From Strobilurus pachycystidiatus (taxonomy: Eukaryota > Basidiomycota > Agaricomycetes > Agaricales > Physalacriaceae): a DNA stretch of 64,000 nucleotides. The stretch is taken from NCBI GenBank assembly GCA_019915135.1, contig JAHLMK010000006.1, forward strand, positions 682,001-746,000. Reading direction: 5' to 3'. Shown piece by piece: positions 12,075 through 24,011 of this stretch (positions are counted from its first letter, which is position 1; the number at the start of each line of letters is the position of its first letter). The notes under the pieces were generated by a model. It ran no database searches. It saw only the letters and a program-made list of their open reading frames with translations, and was not told the DNA's origin. The position numbers and the translations under genes are program-made.

Positions 12075-12216
12075 TGTAAGGATTGTGGTGGTGAGGGAGT
12101 GTATTTGGCGAGTAAGTGGATGGGAATGTAGGTCGAAAGAACTGAGGAACTACCAAGAACAGAGAGGGCTTTTATAGGCATTGTGAAGACCATTTTTTGT
12201 ATTGACGGTCAGGTTG

Positions 12217-12414
12217 TGAGGTTTTGAATTCCATATCTTTCTAGCTAGTCAGCGCGTTCTTGCTTCTGTTACAAGGGGTGCATCAGCGCGATTGACGTTC
12301 AAAAGTTGTGAACTTTTCGAATTCCATATCTGCTGATGAGTTGTGAGCGCGTCAGTAGCGCGGAACGGGCGCGGTCTGTCTCTATAATAAGGGGAGCATC
12401 AGCGCAATTCAGAC
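12217..12414. repeat. Two imperfect tandem units of about 95-105 bp
   Basis: Each unit begins with GAATTCCATATCT (12226-12238 and 12319-12331), carries a GCGCG-rich middle and ends in ARGGGWGCATCAGCGC (near 12273-12290 and 12390-12405). The pair lies about 150 bp upstream of the start of the secreted-protein gene (ATG at 12074, minus), so it could be a duplicated promoter module. Confidence 0.6.
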
Positions 12415-13511
12415 AATGGATGCATGTCGCTCAGAAGATGTAAGAGTTCCAGGGAGATGCTTCTGCACTATGCAGTAAAGGGAGAAAATCAACAGTCAAA
12501 GAAGTTGTTCACATTCATACCAGGCAAAAATGTGTTGCATTATCAGCGATAAGGGAGTCCCGCGCGTATCATGGAACATTGACGATGTAAGGCTGAGACG
12601 ATATCAGTATGGTTGAGATTGGACGCTTGTGTGGGCGCAGGTGTGTTCCATTGATCAGTTCGTTTGATTGTCGATCTTTTGGACCGAGAAGTCTCTGAGT
12701 ATCCCTGGAAGAAAGGAGGAAAATGTGGTACTCGGTCACGGGTCCCAACGGAACGCATGATGATGGGGAGGTGCAATCGTCTCCAAAGAGAGACTTGTGT
12801 GGCTTTGCTTGGTAAGGGCGTCTCCCGTGCTATAGGGTGAAGCCGATTTTTTTGCGCTTAACCACACCAGATCCGGTCAAGGTAAGCGCACAGAAACACA
12901 TTCGGCAGGTCTGGCAACATCGCCTGTTGACCACTTTTTTGATTTTGGCCCGGAAATGTCATAGTTTGACTGTATAATACTATGATTCCCAACTTATACG
13001 GTAGATGTCAAGAAAAGCGGAACTTGAAAAGACGCGGCGAAGTAGTGCAGAAGAGTGCAGGTGCGAAGAAGTCTGTATGGAGTAGAATCGCAGCCGGATT
13101 GTCAAGCTTCGATGGCAGAGCTCCTAGTTCTATCTGTTGATAAGGATTACTAGAAAGGCCAGACATCGCATTCAACTTGGAAACAAGCGGGATGACCGAT
13201 TTCAGCTTCAGTTGCGAGCAACAACTGGATGATGTGCTGACTAGAGCCGCCCGTGCATTGGGAGATGCACGATGCTCTTGGGTGTATCAGTAACCATCCA
13301 AGACACACAAGACATGATGGAAAACATATGTAAGTACATGAAGCATTGTTTGCCACCGTTGGCAAACATTCAATCTCGCCAAGAAAGGCAAGTGACTTCA
13401 TCTGTCTCCGACGTCCATCATAATACTTACTTAAACAATGTCAGGGTTTATTCCGTCGCTAGAAGGGTTCGCCAAGGTGCGCGCTTCGCTTGCTATCATA
13501 CGCGGCCACTG
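12415..13511. other. Intergenic, no supported gene
   Basis: About 1.1 kb with only short ORFs and no motif. The right end should be the promoter of the BEM46-like gene. Short poly-T runs are present near 12847 and 12935. Confidence 0.45.
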
Positions 13512-14780
13512 ATGCGCTGGTTCAAGGGCACGCTGGCCACGGCGGCGACGACCGTGACCCTCGGTGAGTTCGTGTCCCGCTCAGTTGAATGCGCCGCATG
13601 TTGAATATCTTCGACCAGGCGCCGGCCTGTTATATTACGGCCAGAACTACTTTATCTACCCGTCGGCCTACGTGAGCCTCGGGCCAGAGGCAGACAGTGC
13701 GTCGCCCAATCCCAGAGTGGACTACATTTGACGTGGCTACCAGTTGTGCATTCGCCTTCGGAATACGGTCTCCACTACGAGGACCTCGAGCTCAAGACGT
13801 CTGACGGCGTGACGCTGCGATGCTACCTCTTACCGCAGAAGAAGGAACTACCCACGCAGACCCGCTTCCACAGCATAGGGCTCACGCCCATGAATTATGA
13901 CGACAGAGAGACCGACGAGGCGTTCATAGCGAGGCGGCCGACCGTGATCATGTTCCACGGAAACGGCGGGAATCTCGGGCACCGCATCCCGCTGGCGATG
14001 GCCTTCCAACTCAGCATGAGGTGCAACGTCCTCATGGTGTCCTACCGGGGGTGCGGTCTACAGCTCGCGTAATGGTGCACGCTCATTGTGCATTTAGATA
14101 CGGCAAGTCCGACGGAGCGCCGTCAGAGAAAGGTAAGCTGCCGTGTGTGCTGTTCCATGTCCATCTAAGCATCCCAGGCTTCCAGATAGACGCGCAGACT
14201 GCACTTGATTATCTCACCGCTTCTCCGCGGTTCGCCAACACACCCATAGTACGTCCTCCTCCTCCCATTACTGCCTTGTCCTCATCTCTTAGCTTCTATA
14301 CGGCCAATCCATCGGCGGCGCAGCCTCCATCGACCTCGCCAGCCGAAATCCGTCCAAAATTACCGCCCTGATACTCGAAAACACGTTCACCTCCCTGCCC
14401 GACCTCGTCCCCCACGTCATGCCCTTCCTCTCCTCATTCACCTTCCTGTGTCACCAAAAGTGGGAATCCGCCGTCAAGGCGCTGAGACTCCCCTCGGCCA
14501 TGCCCGTTCTCCTCCTAAGCGGCTCCGCAGACACGCTGGTCCCGCCTGCGCATATGAAGACGCTCCGGGACAGGTTCTTGGAGCGCGGGAAGGAGGCGGA
14601 GGAGAACACGGAGTTTGTCGAGTTCCCTGGGTATGGACATAGTGAGTGTACCAAGATCATGAGAGTCTCGACGGTTGATGACGGTTTACAGACGATACAT
14701 GCAGCCATTATTCGTACTGGGAAACTGTGGCGGAGTTTGTAAGGAAAGTGACGCGGAATACACCCAGGCCGTCGTTGTAA
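13512..14780 (+). CDS. BEM46/ABHD13-like alpha/beta hydrolase
   Basis: Serine hydrolase of the alpha/beta fold. The start at 13512 gives an N-terminal membrane anchor (MRWFKGTLATAATTVTLGAG across the first intron) and then YYGQNYFIYPSAY. The ELKTSDGVTLRCYLLP strand and the oxyanion-region HGNGGNLGHR are in the second main exon. YRGYGKSDGAPSEKG is joined across an intron near 14050-14100, and the nucleophile elbow GQSIGG follows an intron at about 14250-14292. The acid-region strand VLLLSGSADTLVPP and the catalytic-His region GYGHND follow; the His codon sits just before the last intron (14642-14692). The end is at TAA 14778-14780. Domain order and length match the BEM46 family of membrane-tethered hydrolases; the substrate is unknown. 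Confidence 0.87.
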
Positions 14781-15779
14781 TGGACTCTTTTCGTCGCTGT
14801 AAGCTACTATGGGCCGGACAATCTATGTAATTCTAATGGTGAGATTTGTATTTCACTGGTCTGAGACACCTCAAAGTGTGATTGGGTCAGTCAATGGGTC
14901 TTTACTGACCCGGAAAAGGACAAGGACTGGCCTCGTTCGGAGCTACATTGGGCATCTTCCTTTAGTGCTACCCTTCGATGGGGCCGAGCTGAGGTGAATA
15001 GATGACTTCGTCGAGGAAAAGGTCGACTTCCACCGTCACTCCTGCTGCTGCGTCGGGCCAAATCGAGTTGGACGGATGGCGCCATACCATGAGAAGACGA
15101 GAACTTCCTTTCTCCTCTACTTCACACACACCCACGATCCGTACTGTAGCACTACCAATCAAACTCCTTTCACATCTCTTTGCGTGCGATCTCGAGCATG
15201 TAAGTCGTTCGTCAATCGTCAAGGCAAGGCATGAATAAGACAACGACTCCTTTGAAAATAAAGAAGCCACAGTACCGGGCGGCGTCTGTCGAATGCAGCG
15301 AGTTGGGCCAAGCAGATGATTGAGTACCCTCTCTTCCATTCGTGTCCCGAGGTGACAGCCATTGGCCTATCAAGAATCTCCGAGGCCATAGCAAAGGCCG
15401 GCACTTAGACGAGCTTGGTCTCGCAACGAGAACGAAATATTCAAGAACCTTCAGCAAAGGCTCGTGCACTTGTGTTCAAGATGTCTTCGTTTCAACGGCA
15501 GCCTTACTATGCCAGACGTCAAGGCCAAATCTCACGTCCTGGTGCACACGGGAAAGAATGGGAACAAGACTATATTCAGCACTAGCCTACTGTACATACG
15601 AAGTCCGCTACAGAGACATTAGAGTACTCCCCGCGGCAGTCACCCACCCTTGTGTGTATATAGCGTGTAACTCCAACGTTTCCGAGGGCGTTGGACCAAA
15701 TGCCATCTACGCCTCACCGTGACAGTACAAGACAACGACACGGAGTATGCTGGCGTTCCGCAATACGGGCTCAGTCAAT
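14781..15779. other. Intergenic, no supported gene
   Basis: About 1 kb of sequence downstream of the hydrolase. It has several short ORFs on both strands, but no splice chain or motif that I could connect to a product. Confidence 0.4.
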
Positions 15780-18250
15780 TTATGACGATCACCTATTAAG
15801 CTAATATTCCAAGTTCAACGTTCCCGATAGCAAGCGTCAATATCGGCATGAACAAACGGAGGGTGAAGACCTGCGACATAGCATGAGAGGAGAGAAGGAC
15901 AATGATGAGAAACACGTACCAAGATTATAAAGTCAGCGTCAACGTCACGTCGTGATGCGATACTTACCTACACCAGAGATTTGTGTCAACAACGCCAGCA
16001 GGAAGGAGGTCGTGTTCTATACCACCAGCGACACCAACGGTCATAGTCTCGCCGTTATCGAAGCTCATGCTACCGTGGCAATGTTGGACAGGATTGCGTG
16101 AAATCACCAGGACCATGTAGCGTGTAGAAAGGCCCGAATCCCGATACCAAAGTCAAAAAGAAACGGGCCAGTACCGAACGAAACAACGAAAGATCATGTC
16201 GATGCACTTACCCGGATCATAACTCCCTCGTTCCCGAGGGCGGCGTAAAAGGGTGCGGTCCAGGTCTTGAAGAGTCGATGTACGAGTCAGTGACGAATGG
16301 AGTGCATGAGCGGCGAAGATACGACAACGCGTCGGCACTTATCGTGCAAGACACCCACGCGTGAAGAAGCCGTCTACAACGCTAGCATTGATCAAGTCGA
16401 GGCCATGCGCAACCTACCTTGAATGCAATGCACCGAGCAGCACACACCAAGATCATAAGTCCAACCTAGCGAGGTTGGTGCAACGCGCCTACAGAAGCAA
16501 ATACTGGTGTGAGGAAAGACGTCAGCATAAAGTCCAAGGCAGAGAAGGGCAGGAAATACTTACCGGAACCCAGAGTCAATGCGGATAGGAATCCAACGTT
16601 GGCTTCCCGAACGAATACACGGCCAGCTACCACTGACAGTCAGTAAAGCTCAAACAGCGGCGAAGATCAACTGACGTACGTCTGAATGGACGCGTCGTCC
16701 AATGTGCGACCGGTGACCGACTGCATCGCTTACCACGTATCCCATCGAGGCTTAATCTTCGATGGGCCTTTCAATTGTCTACGAGACGGCGGAGATTCAT
16801 CTACAGGTGGCGAGTCAGTACGATTAGAAAACCCGGTGACATGCAGACTCAGCCTCACCAGGGAAAAGAACGACGGGGTAGGCGACGAACGGAGCGGCGG
16901 TCTACCGTTCAGCATCAGCAACAGTATCAATGAGATAATGATATGCACACCATTGTCAACAGTTGGTGGTTGTACACCGTGGCTGAAAGAAATGCTGGAG
17001 GTTGGCATCGTGTCCATGCGAGAGATTGGGCGGAAATATTGGGTCCACCGGCGTGGGCGTGGGTGGTGGATCTGATCTGGCATGAAGACTCGGAGCTGGT
17101 GTCGGGCGCGTGTCGCGGACGGTCTGCAACATGGCGAGTGGCCTCAAATTCTGGGGCAACGTACAGTGTCCGAATTTGAGAACAGTTGCGCGGGATGGAG
17201 GGCCTTAGGGTTGGGTCAGCCTAAGTAAGATGTTGAAGTCAAATAACTACGTACTCACGATGGCAGTGCGTCCATTCCATAGACGAGGAACGTAAATAGT
17301 AAGCCTCACGGACACATGAAAAGGAAAATGTTTGACTCACGGTCGGATGCAGCACTATACTTCTCAACGGACGTCCAGCCTCGCGGCCATGTTGGCGCAG
17401 ATGATAATGGAATCCATCGGTGTCCGTGGTACCCTGATGGGCGACGAATTGAGACCGCGAACGTCAGGCTTGACCTCGTCGTCGATAAGTAGCAAGGAGA
17501 CGCCGTACATGGCGGTGACCGCGCCGGAGATTCACTGTGGCATTGTGTCCGTAGTCTAGGTTGATGTAAGTATCACGAACACATGATAATTAAAAATTGT
17601 TTGCTCACCATTGGCACCAGTTGGTGCTAACGCACCGCCTCTATGGAAACGCCCGACGTCGTCGCTATGCTGGTGCAAAAGGACAGCCAGTAATATTGGG
17701 TCCACCGGTGTAGGGTACGGTGGCGGTCCGGGAATGGTTTGGGCCATAGCTCAATGAGCGAGCATTCGATGAGATGGCACCGGTGTTGGGTGACGGAAAG
17801 AGCCTCGTGAGTGTCGCGGACGAGGCCTTCGACGGGCTTGTGGTGTTCGCCGTCGTCTGAAAGTTGCACCTGTCCGGGTCAGAAAGGAAAAGGTTTGAAA
17901 AGCTGAAGGCAGCGTACCAGACCGCCGTGGCAGGAGCGCAGGTCGTTCAACAGTTGGCGTGCGCCGTGTGGATTGGGTGCAGTGTCCAGAAGTCTATGAA
18001 GAAAGAGTAAGTAAACCGATGATAGACAACAAGCAGCAGAAAAAACATACCGGCAGTTCGGTAGGCGTCCTTGAATACATGGCGGTCTGAGAAGGGTTCA
18101 GCGCGCCCGATGACCGAAGGAGCGGGGAATACATACTACGCGGCGGTGGAGTCGATGGAATGGTCGCGTTGATGTTAACGGTCTGGAGCGACGGCTGCGT
18201 CAGGTAGAGCGGCGGCGGCGCAAACGACGACGAGAAGTCTAGAAGAGAGA
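15780..18250 (-). other. Unresolved multi-exon minus-strand locus with an internal duplication
   Basis: Coding-like exons with good borders occur on the minus strand. One at 17918-17993 (APNPHGARQLLNDLRSCHGG) joins in frame to one starting at 17869 (VQLSDDGEHHKPVEGLVRDT). Others read SLLLIDDEVKPDVRGLNSS (ending near 17364), GRVFVREANVGFLSALTLGS (near 16600), KTWTAPFYAALGNEGVMIR (near 16230) and a longer open stretch near 16000-16130 with NGETMTVGVAGG. The sequence atattgggtccaccgg and its surroundings occur twice (17036-17051 and 17693-17708), so the locus may be two tandem related genes. I could not build a complete gene model and recognise no family. Confidence 0.35.
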
Positions 18251-18427
18251 GAGGTATGAGTGGCTGTTGTGTTGGTGGTGGTGGGAGGAAGGGAAGCAAG
18301 AAGCGCTTTCCGCCCTAGGTTCGATCAAACCCCTTCTTGTTCCGAGACTACCACAACAGTACCACAACTCTCTCAACTCTCTCTGATCTCTCAACGCTCT
18401 CAACTCTTTCTCAAAATCTCTGTTATC

Positions 18428-20353
18428 ATGTCTGCAGACCCGTCAAGCGAGTTCTTTTTTGTTTTATTGGGTTTCTTCTGTACTGACCCGCTCGTATCCC
18501 CTATAGACAACAACCGTCGTTCGTCCAGCTCTGGATCCGAGTCCAGCGACTCTTCTGCGCGCCGCAAGATCTTCGAGGAGGACGACGCCGTCAAGTCCGC
18601 ACACGACGTGCCGAAGCTCGAGAAGTACTACTACTACTTCGATATCCGCGGCGACGGTTGCCTTGGCCCTCCGCTCATCTACAGAACGTCGAAGGATCAA
18701 TTTACGCCTCCCACCGGCCCTGAAAACGACCCTCGCCCCATGAGGCTTCTCCAAGTCGACGACCACACCAAACTGGGCAAGGACGATCTGTGGCCCGCAG
18801 TTCGTGATAAGGTTTGTGATCTTCTAGAAGCGTAGAATTCCGTGGACTGACATTCGTTCCAAGGTCGGCGTCCTCCTCCATGGGCGACGAATCTCTTTCA
18901 CCTCCATCGATCTCGTCCGGTTTGGATGGGACGGGCCCATTGCGGATGGCGCCGTAACCAAGGTTCTCAGTGCCGTCACTATTTGGGTCGGCGTCCAGAA
19001 GAACAGCACAACCGGCGACATGGCGTACAAGTCCTCCCAAGGCATCCTCAGTCTCCTCAAGGAGCACGACATCAACGACGTCGACGTCGCTTTCCGCGAG
19101 TCTGAGACTCGATTCCTCGCTGGTCCCCGGCTGTTGGCTCCAGTCGACAATGACAGCCACCTCAAGAACGTCATCCACTCGCTCACCACTGCTCTCGGCC
19201 TACCCATAGCTGGCGAGAAGACGCCGGAGTCGCAGGGGACAATGGGCTCTTACTTCCGCCGAGGCAATGATCTTTACGGCGTAACGGCACGTCATGTCCT
19301 GTTTGATTTGGATCATGCTAACAACGAGTTTGACTATCCGTGTATGTCCGTTTCCTCGAGGAAATGGGCGCAATTTTGATTACTCCTACCTAGCCTCGCC
19401 AAAGAGGAATGTGATCCTGATGGGTCCAGGGCGTTTGTCGACTTTGTGAAATCCATCGAGGCGGAGATCGGCAGTCTTACCAACTGCGTTGCTCACCAGA
19501 AGAGGTTGATTGATCTGTACACCGGTAAGCCGCAAATGGCAACTAAACTAGCGGCTACCAAAGCCGAGGTGGGGACGGCAAACGCCAAGATCCACGCCCT
19601 CAAGGATTTCCTCGTCATGGTGCAGAGGGACTGGTCTGACCCGGAGAAACGGGTGATTGGTTGTGTTGTATGGGCCCCGCCAATCACTGGCAACACTCCT
19701 CCCTACGGCTACACGCAAGATGTGTGCGTGATAAAGCTTGACAAGGTCAAGTTCTGGGACAACTTCATCGGAAACGTCATTGACTTGGATGCGTACTGAA
19801 CCCGTCTGATTGGAGGTGCCTTATCTAACTGCTCTCATTCCAGCTTATAAAATCGACGTCGGCAATTTTATGGGCATGATCTATGGCCGGGTCGACAAGG
19901 ACAACAAGATCAACTTTGAATACCCCTTGGACCGTCACCTCTTCAAGCTCCAGGGCATCCTCACCGCCGATGAGATCAAGAACCCCACCGCCAAAGACTT
20001 GGACGGCATTCCCGTTCAATTTGTCATCAAGAACGGCTACAAGACGGCCACCACGATTGGTCGTATGAGTCGCTTTGAGTCCAAGACTTGCCGGTATGGC
20101 ATCACCGGCACTTTCGAATCCCTCGAGGCCACAGTCTTGCCTTATGGCAAGAACCAGTACTTTACCGCGTTTTCCAGGGGCGGGGACTCTGGATCTATCG
20201 TCGGCGATCCCAAGCGCAAGTTTGTTTCTCACCGGTGGCACTGGTTCTTCAGACTCGGTCGACATCACCTACACCACCCCGATGCACTGGCTGTGGGACG
20301 AGCTCATCTTGGTCAAGTTCCCTGGTGCCAGCCTCTACTTCAATGAGAACTAG
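18428..20353 (+). CDS. Trypsin-like (PA-clan) protein, probably frameshifted near its end
   Basis: This hypothetical protein looks like a serine peptidase. The N-terminal half (EKYYYYFDIRGDGCLGPPLI, then VGVLLHGRRISFTSIDLVRF) leads into a region with a candidate catalytic His in NDLYGVTARHVLFDLD, a DVCVIKLDK segment that may hold the Asp, and the nucleophile motif SRGGDSGSIVGD near 20180-20210. A heptad-like helix (GKPQMATKLAATKAEVGTAN) is inserted between. Soon after GDSGS, at about 20226-20240, the frame of the C-terminal part (LTGGTGSSDSVDITYTTPMH, ending at 20353) is out of phase with the preceding exon and no clean intron resolves it. The splice at about 19793-19852 is also non-standard. 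It may be a pseudogene. Confidence 0.65.
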
Positions 20354-20686
20354 GTTTGTCTCTTTCTCTTGTTCCATGTCCTTGTGTTTGTAGCTGATAT
20401 TGCTCATGTCAAGGCGTTGTTCGCGGGAGACGTTCTTGCATTGTGTTCCCTCCCCTTTCCCCACACTCCTTTTCTTCTGCGACTCATTCTCGTTTTTTGA
20501 GGTTTTGTTATCCATCGGTTGGGCTAGTGGCGCAGACAGATGTTTTGATTGTCGACTGAGTGGTGGTTCAGGTTCGTGTTTCTTGTCCGCCTCGTCTTCA
20601 CACTTGTAACTAACGACTTTCTGCAGCCTTGATTTTGGCAAGCAGTCGTCTCGCATTATGTTCCTTGTTACAGTACATACATTAGG
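20354..20686. other. 3' flank and left target flank of the Ngaro element
   Basis: About 330 bases of T-rich, non-coding sequence after the trypsin-like gene. The retroelement begins at 20687, directly after CATTAGG, with no target-site duplication visible against the right flank (from 45635). This is usual for tyrosine-recombinase elements. Confidence 0.55.
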
Positions 20687-20860
20687 ATGGAAGCCGCAAG
20701 GGGGCTGGCGCGGGAAGGAGGAATTGCGGCGCGGTTTCATGCAGGATCGGAACGCTACACGTGATCGAGGTCGCGCTTCTCTGATCCACACCGTCATCAT
20801 CCCATATCGACTCGAGAGACTGTCGACGCCTTAGAGTCGCCAGCTACAGGTTTCTTTTGG
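20687..20860 (+). repeat. Left terminal repeat A1 of the Ngaro element
   Basis: A 174-bp unit starting ATGGAAGCCGCAAGGG and ending GTTTCTTTTGG. It is repeated at 45145-45318 with one visible difference (C in CATATCGACTC here, T there). The sequence beyond both edges is unrelated. Confidence 0.95.
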
Positions 20861-20914
20861 TTTTGGCGACTACGGTTTTCACTCTCACGTCGACGGTTTC
20901 CACTTAGAGTTCCG

Positions 20915-23900
20915 ATGGCTGATGTTGGGGATGCAGGGCAGGCGCTCCGGCGCTCCGCTCGTGCCAGATCGAAGCCGGTACCTATCCGCAGCACGGTGAC
21001 CTCCGTTCCCCGCCAGGCGTCCAGCAGAGGCAAGGGCGCTCCCACCGCGGGCGGCGGAGAGGAGGCGGGCGCCGGAGGCGCACCGAGGAAGACGGTTCCG
21101 CCCAAGAAGGTTGCGCCCGAGGTCCCTCCCCCTGCGGTTGAGGACGGCGACGACGACGACGCGTGGTCGGTGGCCGACATGGTCAAGGCGGCAGAGAAGG
21201 ATGATCGCCGGGAGTCGCCCATCAAGGATTTCGAGGACGAGCAGGACGACCCTGGCCGCAGGGACAGCATCGAGTCGTTCGGCTCTGGTTCGGGTCCCAG
21301 CGATTTCCAGTCCAACGCTAGCCGCGCGCTTCCGGCCAATGGCAGCGCTCCGATTGCTCTCGACCTCGATGCCGTCATGCGGGCTCTGGCTGACGTCGGC
21401 AGGTCGTCGAAACCGTCAGTGCGTTTCGATGACGTACTCTTGCCGCCCGCGAGTCTCAAACCGGCCGACCGTGCCCGCCCCGCCAATGACTTCCTTAGAA
21501 CTCTCGGGCGGTCCGCGGACCGCTCCGGGCGAACTGGGGAGGCCAGCGGTGGGCTGGGCGAGCAGTCGGCGGGCGGTGCCGCGGCGGCACAGCAGCCGAG
21601 ACCCTCCGGGACTTTCACCCCGGCTACCGGTGCCAACCTGTCGGCCTTGAAGGCAAAGCGCGCGGCGCACGCTTCAGGGAAGGTTCCTACAGGTGTGTGT
21701 TTTTGCTTATCTCACTCTCTGCCCGTCGCGCCGGCCCCTTTGGGAGCGGGGCGGGCTGCTCGAGGGGGTAAGACGACGGGGAGTGGGGCGTGTGTCCTTC
21801 TCTCTCGGTGCAGTCTTACCGCGGATGCGTGTGTGTCCACCCTTTGTTGAGCTTTCAGCCCCTGCCTTCCGTGATGTGGCGTGTGTCAGCGGATTGCAGG
21901 GGAGAGTTCTGGGCCCCCGGGTTGCGGACGTGTGTCTGCCCGGGGTGAGCTCAGCCCCCCCCCCCCCGTCTGTGGCGTGTGTCAGCGGGGGGTTCCCGTG
22001 CAGTGCGAATAGTCGCTGACGTGTCTTGCAGGCGCAGACACCACGGAGATACAGCCCCCGTCCATGGGTTTTCCGGACGGGTTAGAGCAGCCGCCCCCTC
22101 CCAGGGGTAAGCCGAGCTTGCCCAGCGCCCCGTCCGGGGTTGCGCAGCAGCTTGCTGCCCCCTCGAAGCAGAAGGGGGTGCCGGCGGTCGCCGAGTCCCC
22201 CGCCCCCCTCCCGCGTGTCGCGACGCGGGGCGAAGATCCCTCTTCGGACGATGGCGCAGAGTCATTGGCGCAGTTCCGTAGGGACGAGGAGGAGGCGCTG
22301 CGTCGCATTGCGCAGGAGGAGGCTCTTGCCGCTGAGCACGCGTCCAAGCAGAGGAAGAGAGAGAAGGCGAGGGAGAGGAAGAAGCGCACAGCTCTGCGCA
22401 AGGAGGAGCTGGACGCCGCCCGGGCGAAGATAGCTTCGCTTCACGAGAAGGAGGCGCAGCTGAAGGCCGCCCGTCAGCAGAGGGAGGCGGAGGAGGCGGC
22501 AGCTTCCAGCGGCGATGACGACGCCGCGCAGCAGCCGGCTCTGCCACAGCCGACCACCCCGGGTCGAGGCGACGCGGATGATTCCGACTCAGAGACCGAG
22601 GCGGAGAAGGCCGCCCGGCAAGCGAGGTCGGCGGGGAAGAAGAAGGTTGTTGTCCCCGTCACCCCTCAGCCGGCGCCGGTGCCACTGTCGCCGATGAGCG
22701 TGGAGATTCTAGAGGCCGTCCGGTCAGCCGGGCCAGCAGGTGAGTTCAGCTCGGGTTGCAGTCCCCGTTCGTTCAGCTTCTGACACCCTGTGCGCAGGAG
22801 ATCGCCTGGCGGCGACCATGGGTTTCGCCTCTACGGAGGAGATGATCAGGACTGCTAGGAGGAAGAGAAAGCCGTCCCCCATCATGAGCGGTCTTTCGGG
22901 ACTGACGCCCGAGGAGCGCCGGCGGAAGCGCCGCTTGTCGCTCACGCCTGGGAGGGGCGGAAAGAAGTGGCATACGCCCCCTTCGCCGGCCTCTCCTCCA
23001 GTTTCGAAGAGGCGGACTCTCGAGGACCCGGACGCTGACTCAGACAAGGACTATGTCGGAACCATCAGCCGCGACGCTCTCCCGGGTCGGGACGAATTCA
23101 TCTTCCCCCGCCCGATCGCGAAGATTCTGGCCGCGGGTTGGAAGTCGCTGATCGCCCTCTCCTCCCTTTCGGACGAAAATGGGAAGAAGGAACGGCAGAA
23201 GGAGATGGCGGGCGAGACAGAGGCGATGGTGATGACAGAGGAGGGCGGGAAGCTGGTGTTCAAGGGCATCCCCGCGACTACGCAGCTTGCGCAGGATATG
23301 AGCTTGGGAGCTGCAACCTGGGTCACTCGCGTCTCCCGCCTCACCGATGGCATCGACGCCTACTATGTTCCCCGCAGCAAGAAGCTGGCTTCGGCTAGGG
23401 CGCTGGCGAAGCAGTTCACCGGCCTCCGCAACGACCTCACCAGGAAGATGGGGGAGAACAAGCCGAGGGAGTTCCTCGCCGCGAAGATGTACCTGACTGA
23501 CATGATGGAGAACTTCGTCAACTCAGGCGGTTGCCTGGACGTTGGCGTTTGGACGAGCTCCCTTTGGACGGACTGCATGAACCAGGTGCGCGACCGGGCC
23601 ATCGACGAGAAGGGGGCCCCTGCGAACCCGGGTACGAAGTTTACTCGGACGGCTAGGACGGCTTCTCACCAGCCCAACAGCGCGCCTGCCGCATCCGGCT
23701 CGAAGCCATCCGGCGGCGATAGTTCGAAGGCGGGGGGCGGCGACTCAGCCGTCGCTCGTTCCCGTTGCATGTACTGCGGCAGCCACGACCACATCCACCC
23801 CTCCTGCCCGAACGGCGATAAATGCAAGCAGTGCAGGAAGGATCCCTCCGGAAACTGGAGGGACATCGTCACAGGCGGACTCTATTGTATCGGGTTCAAT

Positions 23901-24011
23901 ACGAACACAACCTGCCGTCGTCGCGGAAAGCCATGCGACCCGGAATACGCTCACGCCTGCTCCCTCTGCGGTACTCGCGGACATGGGGCGTGGCAGTGCA
24001 AGCGCGTGTGA
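20915..24011 (+). CDS. Ngaro ORF1 (gag-like) with two sense-strand introns
   Basis: The product should be the nucleocapsid-like protein of the element. The first exon (ATG 20915 to 21691) is Ala/Gly/Arg rich. A donor GTGTGT after GKVPT and the acceptor CTTGCAG near 22031 join it to the second exon, which has a long charged coiled coil (AQFRRDEEEALRRIAQEEAL and the following Lys/Arg/Glu run). A canonical intron (22741-22797, GTGAGT, TTCTGAC branch, CGCAG) leads to the third exon. This holds the structured core (FPRPIAKILAAGWKSL, ARALAKQFTGLRNDL) and a Cys/His-rich tail with zinc-knuckle-like motifs (RCMYCGSHDHIHPSCP and CSLCGTRGHGAWQC). The GC content is much higher than in the LTR element. 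The stop is at 24009-24011. Confidence 0.75.

Noticed and set aside
20797..21636. Long minus-strand ORF (279 codons) opposite Ngaro ORF1
   Set aside because: It mirrors the GC-rich, low-complexity first exon of ORF1; composition alone explains the absence of stops, and no motif is present.
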